Origin: Phycisphaeraceae bacterium
GTDB lineage: Bacteria; Planctomycetota; Phycisphaerae; Phycisphaerales; Phycisphaeraceae
Direction of reading: 5' to 3'
DNA length: 40,925 nt
Assembly (NCBI GenBank): GCA_019634195.1
Contig: JAHQVV010000114.1
Coordinates: 1-40,925 of the forward strand
Every line of letters starts with the position of its first letter. Positions within the stretch are counted from its first letter, which is position 1. The notes beneath the pieces were generated by a model. The model saw nothing but the letters and a program-made list of their open reading frames with translations, was not told the origin of the DNA and did no database searches. The translations under genes and the position numbers were made by a program. Shown piece by piece: positions 33,528 through 40,925 of this stretch.

Positions 33528-35276
33528 ATGCCCAGAAACAACGCCCAGCTCGCGATGATCTTCCAGCAGATGGCCGACGTGAATCAGGTCGTCGGCGGCA
33601 ACCGGTTTAAGACCATCGCGCTCGAAAAAGGCGCCCGTGTCCTCAAAGATTTTGTCAAAGACGTCGGCGACGTCGATCCGCAAGACCTGCTGCAAGTCGA
33701 GGGCATCGGCAAGGGCATCGCGCAGAAGATCGGGGAGTTCCTCCGCACCGGGCAGGTGGTCGAGCATCAGGAGATGATCGACAACGTCCCGGCGGGCGTC
33801 CTGCAGATGCTCGATATCCCCGGGCTCGGGCCCAAGGGCGTCGCCCAGCTCTGGAACGACGGCGGGGTCGAGTCGATCGATGAGCTGAAGACGAAGATCG
33901 CCGACGGATCGCTTGAGCCCCTCAAGGGCTTTGGCAAGAAGAAGCTCGAGAAGCTCAGCGCATCCATCGCGTTCGCGGAGAAGGCGGGGGAACGCACGCA
34001 CCTGGGCTACGCGCTGCCGTTAGCGCTCGCGATGATCGCGGGGTTGGAAGACGTGAAGGGTGTCGAGCGGATCGAGTACGCCGGGTCACTTCGGCGCGGC
34101 AAGGAGACGATCGGGGATATCGACCTGCTCGTTGCGGCGAAGCAGAAAGACGCGCCCGGGATTATGGATGTATTTATTGGACTGCCAATGGTCGAAGAGG
34201 TGCTCGGGCATGGCGAGACGAAATCTTCCATCCGCTGCGATGATGAGCACCGCAATATCCAGGTCGACCTGCGTGTCGTCGATCCGAAGCATTACGGTGC
34301 CGCGCTGATGTACTTCACCGGCAGCAAGGAGCACAACGTCAAGGTCCGCGAGCGCGCTCAGTCCATGGGCTATACGCTCAATGAATACGCATTGGCGGAC
34401 AAGGATGACAAGACCAAGCAGATCGAGACCAAGGCCGAGGAGGCGATCTACAAGAAGCTCGGCCTGGCGTGGGTCCCCCCGGAACTCCGCGAAGACCGTG
34501 GCGAGATTATCCTTGCAGAACAAGGAAAAATACCGAATCTGATCGAGTTAAAGGACATCAAGGCCGACCTGCACACCCACACCACCGCGAGCGATGGCAA
34601 GTGGTCGATCGAAGAGAACGCGCTCGCCATGGCCGCACGCGGGCACCACACCGTCGCGATCACAGACCACAGCAAGGGGCAGGTCCAAGCCAATGGCTTG
34701 TCTGACGAACGGCTCGTCAATCACATCGAAGCGGTGCGCGAGGTTGCGAAAAAACTCAAGGGCAAGATCACGGTGCTCGCCGGCAGCGAGGTGGACATCC
34801 TCAGCGACGGGAAGCTCGACTACCCCGATGAACTGCTGGCCGAGCTCGATGTCGTCGTCGCCTCGCCGCACGCCGCGCTGAGCCAGGACCCGAAGAAAGC
34901 GACCAAGCGTCTGCTCAAAGCCATCGAGAACCCCTACGTCACGATGATCGGCCACCCGACCGGCCGACTGGTCCTCCGCCGCGAGGGATTGAGCCCCGAC
35001 ATCGAAGCGCTCGTCAAGGCCGCCGCCGGCCGGGGGATCGCGTTGGAGATCAACGCGAACCACTGGCGGCTCGACCTCCGCGACACCCACGCCCGGCTCG
35101 CCTTAGAGCACGGCGTCAAGCTCGCCATCAACACCGACGCCCACGGCCAAGGCGACCTGACCCAACTCCCCTACGGCGTCCTCACCGCTCGACGCGCCGG
35201 CGCAACCAAAAACGACGTCATCAACTGCATGACCGCGGCGGGGCTGAACAAGTGGCTCAAATCAACGCGTCCATAA
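33528..35276 (+). CDS. polX: DNA polymerase/3'-5' exonuclease PolX
   Basis: 582-residue bacterial family X polymerase for gap filling in base-excision repair. The helix-hairpin-helix part contains LLQVEGIGKGIAQKIGEFL and IPGLGPKGVAQLW. The nucleotidyltransferase core has AGSLRRGKETIGDIDLLV, with both metal Asp, and IQVDLRVV with the third. The C-terminal PHP domain carries DLHTHTTASDG, AITDHSKG, SEVDIL, ASPHAAL, IGHPTGR and NTDAHGQ, the metal-binding series of the 3'-5' exonuclease. All are intact. It is followed after 9 bp by an S9 peptidase gene with its own AAGGAA site, so the two are probably one transcript although functionally unrelated. Confidence 0.95.
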   Translation: MPRNNAQLAMIFQQMADVNQVVGGNRFKTIALEKGARVLKDFVKDVGDVDPQDLLQVEGIGKGIAQKIGEFLRTGQVVEHQEMIDNVPAGVLQMLDIPGLGPKGVAQLWNDGGVESIDELKTKIADGSLEPLKGFGKKKLEKLSASIAFAEKAGERTHLGYALPLALAMIAGLEDVKGVERIEYAGSLRRGKETIGDIDLLVAAKQKDAPGIMDVFIGLPMVEEVLGHGETKSSIRCDDEHRNIQVDLRVVDPKHYGAALMYFTGSKEHNVKVRERAQSMGYTLNEYALADKDDKTKQIETKAEEAIYKKLGLAWVPPELREDRGEIILAEQGKIPNLIELKDIKADLHTHTTASDGKWSIEENALAMAARGHHTVAITDHSKGQVQANGLSDERLVNHIEAVREVAKKLKGKITVLAGSEVDILSDGKLDYPDELLAELDVVVASPHAALSQDPKKATKRLLKAIENPYVTMIGHPTGRLVLRREGLSPDIEALVKAAAGRGIALEINANHWRLDLRDTHARLALEHGVKLAINTDAHGQGDLTQLPYGVLTARRAGATKNDVINCMTAAGLNKWLKSTRP

Positions 35277-35285
35277 GGAATTCAA

Positions 35286-37547
35286 ATGAACGCCCGTTTT
35301 TTTCTCTGGCTTGTGGTGCTCCTGCTGATCTCGACCGCGTGGACCGGCCCGGCCACGGCTCAAGGCTCCAAGGCCGATTACGAGCGTGCGGGCACGTTGA
35401 ATGAACGCTTCCGCGGCAAGGTGACGCATACCAAGATGCAATCGGTCTGGGTGCACGAATACGACGCGTTTCCAGAGATGAGCGTCGCAGCTATTTGGCA
35501 CCGCACCAGCCCAGGCGGCGACGGCCGGTGGCTCACGACCGATGTGCGGACAGGCGCGACCGAGCCCGCGTTCGATCATGACAAGCTTGCAGATCGATTG
35601 GCGAAGGAAACAGACAAACGTGTCGATGCTAGTCGCTTGCCATTAAAAAACTTCAGTGCAAACACCCGCGTGATGCGTTTTGAAGCGTTTGGCGAGCGCT
35701 GGGAATACCAGCCAAAGACCGGGGCCCTTTCCAAGGTCAAAGCGGTGTTCGGCCACGGCGGGAATCGACGCGGCCTCAGGGCGCGTGCCAAATCGTACGA
35801 CGGTAAGTGGCTTATCGAGGTCAAGCAGCACAATATCGTGCTCAGAGCCCTCGGTGATGACGGTAAGCCGGCCGATGGCGAACCGATTGTGTTGACGACC
35901 GACGGTACGCCGACGGATAGCTACACCCCCCGCGGATATTGGTCGCCCGACTCAAGCAAGTTTGTTGTCATGAAACGTAAGGCCGGCGATACCCGACATG
36001 TTACGATCGTTGATACCGCCCCGGATGACCAGCTTCAGCCCAAAACCGATAGCTATTTCTACCTCAAGCCTGGCGACCAAGTACCCGTCGATCGCCCGAT
36101 CCTTGTCGACCTTGAAACGAGAAAAAAGACTGGGTTGTCAACTGATCTCGCGGAGAATTCGTATCGCATTGGAGACGTGCGTTGGAAGTCGGATGGCAGC
36201 GCGTTCACCTACGAATACAACCAGCGCGGCCACCAGGTGTATCGGGTGATCGAAGTCGATGCCGAGACAGGCCAGTCCCGCGCGGTGATCAGCGAAGAGC
36301 CCGAGACCTTCTTTACCTACTCCAGCAAGAAGTTCCTGCACTACCTCGACGACACAGGCGAGCTGATCTGGATGTCCGAGCGCGACGGCTGGAACCACCT
36401 GTACCTCTACGACTGGGAGACCGGCAAGGTCAAGCGGCAAATCACCCAAGGCGAATGGGTGGTGCGCGAGGTGGATCGGGTGGATCGGCGTCGGCGGCAG
36501 GTCTGGTTCTGGGCCGGCGGCATCCACGAAGGCCAAGACCCTTATCACGAGCACTACTGCCGCGTTGATATCGATACCGGCCAGGTCGTGCCCGTCACGA
36601 AGAGCGACGGGACGCACACGGATGTATCCGTCTCGCCGAACGGCAAGTACCTCGTCACGACGTGGTCGCGGATCGATCATGCCCCGGTGCATGAGCTGCG
36701 TAGCGCGGAGACGGGCGAGTTGGTCAAGGAGCTCGCGCGGGCCGACGCGTCGCCGCTGACCGAGGCGGGTTGGGTCGCGCCGGAGCGTTTTGCCGCGAAG
36801 GGCCGTGACGGCAAGACCGACATCTACGGGATCATCGTCAAGCCGACGAACTTCGATCCGAACAAGCGGTACCCGGTCATCGAGAACATCTACGCCGGCC
36901 CGCATGACGCGCACGTCCCTAAGCGGTTTTACGAGATGATGCGGACCATGCGCCTCGCCGAGCTCGGCTTCATCGTCGTGCGGATCGACGGCATGGGCAC
37001 GAACTGGCGCAGCAAGGCCTTCCACGACGTCGCCTGGAAGAACCTCGGCGACGCGGGCTTCCCCGACCGTATCGCGTGGATGAAAGCGGCGGCGGAGACT
37101 CGGCCGTGGATGGACCTGGAACGCGTCGGGATCTACGGCGGCTCGGCCGGCGGGCAGAACGCCATGCGGGCCGTGCTCGATCACCACGACTTCTACAAGG
37201 CCGCGGCGGCGGACTGCGGCTGCCACGACAACCGCATGGACAAGATCTGGTGGAACGAGCAGTGGATGGGCTACCCGGTCGATGAGAGCTACAAGAAAAG
37301 CTCCAACCTCGTCGACGCCCACAAGCTCGGCGGCAGGCTTTTGCTCACCGTCGGCGAGCTGGACCGCAACGTCGACCCCGCGTCAACCATGCAGGTCGTC
37401 GACGCGCTCATCAAGGCCAACAAAGATTTCGAATTCATGGTCTTCACCGGCAAGGGCCACGGCGCAGGCGAGAGCCGATACGGCGTGCGATTGCGCAACG
37501 ACTTCTTCGTCCGCCACCTCCATGGCAAGACGCCGCGGCAGGACTAG
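35286..37547 (+). CDS. secreted S9 family peptidase (dipeptidyl-peptidase IV-like)
   Basis: 753 residues. The signal peptide (FLWLVVLLLISTAWTGPATA) is followed by an N-terminal beta-propeller (about 30-500, e.g. RGYWSPDSSKFVVMKRKAGD, YLYDWETGKVKRQITQGEW, VSVSPNGKYLVTTWSR) and the C-terminal alpha/beta-hydrolase domain. The nucleophile Ser is in GIYGGSAGGQNAM. The acid is in GELDRNVDP (in place of the usual HGxxDDNV) and the His is in GKGHGAG. It would cleave dipeptides or short peptides outside the cytoplasm. The substrate-binding Glu pair of DPP IV cannot be placed with certainty. It shares the polX transcript. The middle of the propeller is less GC-rich than the rest. Confidence 0.9.
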   Translation: MNARFFLWLVVLLLISTAWTGPATAQGSKADYERAGTLNERFRGKVTHTKMQSVWVHEYDAFPEMSVAAIWHRTSPGGDGRWLTTDVRTGATEPAFDHDKLADRLAKETDKRVDASRLPLKNFSANTRVMRFEAFGERWEYQPKTGALSKVKAVFGHGGNRRGLRARAKSYDGKWLIEVKQHNIVLRALGDDGKPADGEPIVLTTDGTPTDSYTPRGYWSPDSSKFVVMKRKAGDTRHVTIVDTAPDDQLQPKTDSYFYLKPGDQVPVDRPILVDLETRKKTGLSTDLAENSYRIGDVRWKSDGSAFTYEYNQRGHQVYRVIEVDAETGQSRAVISEEPETFFTYSSKKFLHYLDDTGELIWMSERDGWNHLYLYDWETGKVKRQITQGEWVVREVDRVDRRRRQVWFWAGGIHEGQDPYHEHYCRVDIDTGQVVPVTKSDGTHTDVSVSPNGKYLVTTWSRIDHAPVHELRSAETGELVKELARADASPLTEAGWVAPERFAAKGRDGKTDIYGIIVKPTNFDPNKRYPVIENIYAGPHDAHVPKRFYEMMRTMRLAELGFIVVRIDGMGTNWRSKAFHDVAWKNLGDAGFPDRIAWMKAAAETRPWMDLERVGIYGGSAGGQNAMRAVLDHHDFYKAAAADCGCHDNRMDKIWWNEQWMGYPVDESYKKSSNLVDAHKLGGRLLLTVGELDRNVDPASTMQVVDALIKANKDFEFMVFTGKGHGAGESRYGVRLRNDFFVRHLHGKTPRQD

Positions 37548-37584
37548 ACGCCGCAAAGACAGTGAAACCGCTCGAGTTGGGCGG

Positions 37585-39084
37585 TCATCTCGGCGGCGAG
37601 GCTTCGTCCACCGTGCCCTGGGACCGCTGGGCAGCCGGGCCAGAGGCCGTTGCGATGGGCCTGTTCAGCGGGAACCGGAGGTAGAACGTTGTCCCCTCGG
37701 GGCCGCTGCTAAACGAGATCGCGCCGCCCATCTTGTCGACGTGCCGGCGGACCATGTAGAGGCCAAGCCCGGCACCCTGGACCGACGTTTCGTGGAACCG
37801 GTTGAACATGCCAAAGACGTTGTCGTGCTGGTCTTCGGGGATGCCCAGGCCGTTGTCCTGGATGTGGATGAAGAAGTCGCTGAGATCGCTGAAGCTCCTC
37901 ATGACGACGAATCGCTCGGCCTTGTCGGGGTCGCTGTATTTTACCGCGTTGGCGATCAGGTTTTCCAGTGCCTGGGTCAGCCGCGCGGCTTGGACTATAA
38001 AGTCGCCGCTATGAGAGAACGCCGACTCAAACCGCACGTTTTTCTCTTCGATGTGATGGCCATACTTGATGAGGAAGTTGTCCACGAAGCCCTGGAAATC
38101 GAACGCGGATGCCTCCTCGGACTGGAGGTCGGTTTTGGTCAGCGTCAGCATCATCTCGACAAGCGACCGGAGCTGCGAGGCGACCGCGTTGATCTTCTGT
38201 GTGTTTTCTTGTGCCTCGTCGTATTGCGCATCGATGATGTCTTCCCGCACGCATTCGGCGAGGCCGGCGATCGTGATCAAAGGCGTCTTGAGGTCGTGCG
38301 AGGTGCGGTAGGCAAACTCTTTGAGCTCTTCGGTTTTTTCCTGCAGGGCGATATCGCTTTGACGCCGATGGGTGATATCCACGATCGAACTGATGACGAA
38401 AAGCTCGTCATTTGTTTTCATCGGCTGGAGCCCGATCTCGACGGGGAACTTCGAGCCGTCCTTGCGTTGCCCGAAGAGTTCTCGGCCGATCCCCATGGCC
38501 CGTGGTTTAGGGTCGCTGATAAAGTTTTTGATGAAGCCGGGGTGGTGTGCCCTGAACTCTTCCGGGACGAGCGTCTCGATGGGCTGGTCGGCCAATTCGT
38601 TCTTGGTGTAGCCGAACATCTGTTCGATACGCTGGTTGGTCAGCACGATCGTCCCCTGGGAATTGATCATGAGCATGCCGTTGGGCGCGGCTTCGAAGGC
38701 TGAGCTGAAGCGTTCGCGTTCTGCGACGCGCTGGGTCAGATCGATAATCGAACTGAGCACGAGCGTGCGGCCGTCGGCTTGGATCGGGTTCAGGCCGACC
38801 TCGACGGGGAACTGCGAGCCGTCTTTTTTCGTGCCGAAGAGGTCGCGTCCCCTGCCCATCTGCCGTGGGATCGGCGCATCGAAGTAGGACTGGACCAGTT
38901 TGGGGTGATTGGGCCTTACGCTTTGAGGGATCAGCACCTCGATCGGCTGACCCGCCAGCTCGCCCGGGTCGTAACCAAACAGGTTCTCCGCGTCGCGATT
39001 AACCAGTTCGATCCGGCTATCGGGCCCGACCAGGATCATCGCGACCGGGCTGTTCTCGAAGATCTGCTTAAACAGTGTGCTCAA
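37585..39084 (-). CDS. PAS-PAS sensor histidine kinase
   Basis: 499 residues, soluble. Two similar PAS domains (about 5-115 and 125-240), each ending with DLFGTKKDGSQFPVEVGLNP / ELFGQRKDGSKFPVEIGLQP, look like an internal duplication. A HisKA domain follows with His263 in TSHDLKTPLITI, then HATPase_c: N box LENLIANAVKYSD, G1 DNGLGIP and G2 GAGLGLYMVRR. The TTG start at 39084 is chosen because AAGGA lies 6 nt upstream; a TTG at 39099 is an alternative. It overlaps the response-regulator gene by 17 bp, so translation is coupled. The signal is unknown; no heme- or flavin-binding signature is certain in the PAS domains. Confidence 0.9.
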   Translation of the reverse strand: MSTLFKQIFENSPVAMILVGPDSRIELVNRDAENLFGYDPGELAGQPIEVLIPQSVRPNHPKLVQSYFDAPIPRQMGRGRDLFGTKKDGSQFPVEVGLNPIQADGRTLVLSSIIDLTQRVAERERFSSAFEAAPNGMLMINSQGTIVLTNQRIEQMFGYTKNELADQPIETLVPEEFRAHHPGFIKNFISDPKPRAMGIGRELFGQRKDGSKFPVEIGLQPMKTNDELFVISSIVDITHRRQSDIALQEKTEELKEFAYRTSHDLKTPLITIAGLAECVREDIIDAQYDEAQENTQKINAVASQLRSLVEMMLTLTKTDLQSEEASAFDFQGFVDNFLIKYGHHIEEKNVRFESAFSHSGDFIVQAARLTQALENLIANAVKYSDPDKAERFVVMRSFSDLSDFFIHIQDNGLGIPEDQHDNVFGMFNRFHETSVQGAGLGLYMVRRHVDKMGGAISFSSGPEGTTFYLRFPLNRPIATASGPAAQRSQGTVDEASPPR

Positions 39085-39499
39085 TGAGGATCCTTTCAAG
39101 CTCTTTCCTCATCTCGCTCGCAGCTTGTTTGACCAGGTACTCCGTCACCAGGCTCTGCTGTTCAAATCGGGCCTGATCTTTGGGATCGGATGAAGACGTC
39201 AAGACGACAACTTTCTTGATCGCTTGAAGGCGTGGTTCCGTGCTCTGCCTTTCGATCAGCGTATCAATGAACGCAAAGCCATCCATCACGGGCATGTTGA
39301 GGTCGGTGAATAAGATCTCGGGCAGCTGTGCGTCACCATCTTCATCAAGCATCTTTTCGATCTGATCGATCGCATCCTGCCCGTTGATCGCTTCAACGAT
39401 ATCCGAGACCAGATTCGTTCTGTTTGCAACACGCCGTACCAGGTATAGAAAATGCTCATCATCATCGACAAACATGACTTTAACTACTTTGGCCACCAT
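39068..39499 (-). CDS. stand-alone response regulator receiver protein
   Basis: 143 residues, a single REC domain with no output domain. Acidic pocket VDDDEH (residues 12-14), phospho-acceptor Asp66 in LFTDLNMPVMDGF, Thr/Ser in VVVLTSSSD and Lys in YLVKQAAS (the usual K-P dipeptide is K-Q here). It resembles the Rcp1-like single-domain regulators that pass phosphate to or from bacteriophytochrome-type kinases. It is encoded immediately before, and overlapping, the PAS-PAS kinase, its likely partner. The ATG at 39499 is preferred; a TTG at 39514 also fits. A TATGAT-like hexamer on the minus strand near 39556 may be its -10. Confidence 0.9.
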   Translation of the reverse strand: MVAKVVKVMFVDDDEHFLYLVRRVANRTNLVSDIVEAINGQDAIDQIEKMLDEDGDAQLPEILFTDLNMPVMDGFAFIDTLIERQSTEPRLQAIKKVVVLTSSSDPKDQARFEQQSLVTEYLVKQAASEMRKELERILIEHTV

Positions 39500-39626
39500 A
39501 GATTCTGCTCTCAAAAAAAACGTAACGAGGAATTGCTGACCGTATATCGGGAGTCATCATATCGTAGCGGATCAAGACCAGCATCACGCCAGTAGAAAAC
39601 GAATTGACCGGATGATGCGTTGTGGG

Positions 39627-40271
39627 TTAATGCGGTCCCATGACGGGTTTGAGTAGGGTGTCTGCGATACCCGCCTTCTCGAAGGCCTGGGATCGTCGTC
39701 TGCAGGCGCCGCAGGCCTGGCAGGGGGTCTCGCCGGGGCGCGAGCACGACCAGGCCAGGGAGAAGTCGACGCCGAGCTGCCCGCCGAGCTCAATGACTTG
39801 TTGGTCGCTCATCTCGGCGAGCGGGGTCTCGATGCACGGCGAGGACTCGGTCTCGTTTTGCGCGAGGTGTTCGCAGAGGACGGCCTGCTCGGTGGCCTGG
39901 GCGCCCTGGGTCGCGTCGCCGTTGACGGAGATGGGCCAGACCACGGCCTCGGCTTGTTGGTAACGGGCCTCGGCGATGGCGGCGAGCAGCAGCTGCGGCC
40001 GGGTGAGCTGGCCAAGCGGGCCGCCGTCGGGCGCTCGGCCGTAGCCGTGCCCGAAGAGGTGGGGGATGGCCAGCTCGGTGACACGGGTGATCTTCAGGGC
40101 GTGGGCCTGTTTTCGCATGAAGTTGCGGCGGGTGAGCCTGGCGTCTCGGCCGTCGTCGATGTGGACGAGGGTGAGCCGCGGCGCGGGCTGATCGCTGAGC
40201 AGCAGCGCCGAGGCGACCAGCGAGCGGACCCCGCCGTTGTTCATCACAACTAAGTGGCTTTTACGTTCCAT
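39627..40271 (-). CDS. QueC-like protein with altered PP-loop
   Basis: 214 residues related to 7-cyano-7-deazaguanine synthase. The C-terminal zinc site is intact: Cys176, Cys184, Cys187, Cys190 (WSCSRPGETPCQACGACRRR), followed by the QueC-type ending SQAFEKAGI. The overall order (ALLLS...TLVHIDDG, HALKITRV, ELAIPHL) also fits. The N-terminal ATP-binding PP-loop, normally SGGxDS, reads NNGGVRS, so the SGG and the Asp are gone. It is probably a diverged paralogue with another role, or an enzyme with a changed mechanism. The start is uncertain: a 19-bp tandem duplication repeats the start codon, and ATG 40271 is the one in frame. No other queuosine genes nearby. Confidence 0.75.
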   Translation of the reverse strand: MERKSHLVVMNNGGVRSLVASALLLSDQPAPRLTLVHIDDGRDARLTRRNFMRKQAHALKITRVTELAIPHLFGHGYGRAPDGGPLGQLTRPQLLLAAIAEARYQQAEAVVWPISVNGDATQGAQATEQAVLCEHLAQNETESSPCIETPLAEMSDQQVIELGGQLGVDFSLAWSCSRPGETPCQACGACRRRSQAFEKAGIADTLLKPVMGPH

Positions 40272-40291
40272 GGTGGCTTTTACGTTCCATG
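40254..40291. repeat. 19-bp tandem duplication over the start of the QueC-like gene
   Basis: Two perfect consecutive copies of GTGGCTTTTACGTTCCATG (40254-40272 and 40273-40291). On the minus strand each copy contains an ATG followed by GAACGTAAAAGCCAC. Because 19 is not a multiple of three, the upstream ATG (40290) leads to a 9-codon frame ending in TAA that overlaps the true start. Confidence 0.9.
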
Positions 40292-40382
40292 CGTGTTTGT
40301 TATCGGCGTATCAGACCGCTGGCCCGACAGCGAATCTCGTTCACGATCCCGGGCCCCGCCTGCGGCAAGGTGCGGGCTTGGC

Positions 40383-40388
40383 TATTCT
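40383..40388 (+). promoter_or_regulatory. -10 box TATTCT, 7 nt before the amidotransferase ATG (leaderless-type)
   Basis: TATTCT, seven bases, ATG 40396. Divergent from the QueC-like gene. Confidence 0.4.
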
Positions 40389-40395
40389 TACACCT

Positions 40396-40925
40396 ATGGC
40401 GATCCTCATCTTCGAACACGACGACCTGGACTCCTCCCAACGCCTGGGCCAGACCCTGGCCGATCACGGGCACAAGCTCGATGTCCGGCTGCTGCACAAG
40501 GGCGACGACCTCCCGCCGGACCTGGACAACGTGGACGGCGTCGTCAGCATGGGCGGGCCGCAGGACACGGACGAGGTCGATCAGCACCCGTGGATGGCCG
40601 GCGAGATCGCGATGATCAAAGAAGCCCACGAGCGCGGCATCCCCGTGCTCGGCGTCTGCCTCGGCGCGCAGCTGATCGCGGTCGCGCTCGGCGGTGAGGT
40701 GGCAAAGATGGAAACACCCGAGCTGGGCATGGCCCCCACGACGCTCTCGTTCTTCGGCAGCACCGACCCGATCCTCACCGGCCTGCCGTGGAACAGCGCC
40801 GCGATGCACGCCCACGGCTGCGAGGTCACCCAGTGCCCGCCCGGCGGCACGCCCGTGCCCCTCGCCTCGACCGATACGTGCAAGGCCCAGGCCTTCCGCG
40901 TCGGGCTGACGACCTACGGCTTGCA
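40396..40925 (+). CDS. class I glutamine amidotransferase-like protein (partial, runs off the window)
   Basis: 176 codons are visible, without a stop. GATase1 fold: ILIFEHDDLDSSQRLGQTL at the N-terminus, VDGVVSMGGPQD as the oxyanion strand, and the nucleophile Cys88 in VLGVCLGAQLIAVALGG. The downstream order (GEVAKM, AMHAHGCEV, ASTDTCKAQAFRVG) matches stand-alone GMP-synthase-like amidotransferases (YfeJ/PuuD-neighbourhood style), where the His-Glu part of the triad lies just beyond the end of this window. It probably hydrolyses glutamine or a gamma-glutamyl compound. No synthetase partner is visible. Confidence 0.88.
   Translation, partial: MAILIFEHDDLDSSQRLGQTLADHGHKLDVRLLHKGDDLPPDLDNVDGVVSMGGPQDTDEVDQHPWMAGEIAMIKEAHERGIPVLGVCLGAQLIAVALGGEVAKMETPELGMAPTTLSFFGSTDPILTGLPWNSAAMHAHGCEVTQCPPGGTPVPLASTDTCKAQAFRVGLTTYGL

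Overview
The window looks like chromosomal DNA from a planctomycete, most likely class Phycisphaerae. This rests on high GC, two secreted proteins ending in a PEP-CTERM tail (VPEPG, a Gly/Leu helix, then RRRRG), a sulfatase and secreted beta-propellers, and an Hsp70 paired with a membrane protein whose N-terminus carries the planctomycete J-like 'DPYxKWLG' segment. Intergenic repeats of types I recall from planctomycete genomes point the same way. The lineage is inferred, because there is no rRNA gene here.

Layout. 5-1755 (-): a glycosyltransferase/methyltransferase pair. 1756-2191: mobile-element debris beside tRNA-Val(GAC). 2295-5217 (+): DAHP synthase, a small membrane zinc-ribbon protein with an in-frame stop near its apparent start, and a Tat-exported propeller. 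5284-7823 (-): sulfatase, TetR regulator and a yeast-type cytosine deaminase. 7944-9683 (+): alpha/beta hydrolase and deoC. 9765-13515 (-): an AT-rich trypsin-like protease, a secreted propeller and a TolC-type outer-membrane lipoprotein. 13666-16246 (+): a LeuC-type dehydratase and a PEP-CTERM protein. 16247-19911: an accessory stretch with hairpin elements, a small coiled-coil protein, a cupin, a low-GC orphan gene and an unknown gene carrying two hairpin-element insertions. 19864-20658 (-): a second PEP-CTERM protein. 20847-25847 (+): Hsp70, J-like/TM/LRR protein and a phosphotransferase-fold kinase. 25912-32158 (+): PDZ protein, glycine decarboxylase P-protein, TPR lipoprotein and amphi-Trp protein. 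32290-33369 (-): M42 peptidase. 33528-37547 (+): PolX and an S9 peptidase. 37585-39499 (-): response regulator and PAS-PAS histidine kinase. 39627-40271 (-): a QueC-like protein without a recognisable PP-loop. 40396-end (+): a glutamine amidotransferase, cut by the window edge.

Three themes stand out. (1) A family of roughly 140-bp composite elements, each made of two inverted hairpins (CCCTCTCCC/GGGAGAGGG type) around a spacer, lies between genes and, twice, inside an open reading frame without breaking it. (2) Many genes have a TAnnnT -10-like hexamer ending 6-7 nt before the start codon, which predicts leaderless mRNAs. (3) A tight Hsp70 operon pairs the chaperone with a membrane-anchored J-like/leucine-rich-repeat protein, a possible client-recognition module.

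Genes are mostly housekeeping or secreted single-gene units. Tight operons are limited to GT2-methyltransferase, TetR-sulfatase, Hsp70-LRR, PolX-S9 peptidase and response regulator-kinase. No CRISPR array or complete insertion sequence was seen.
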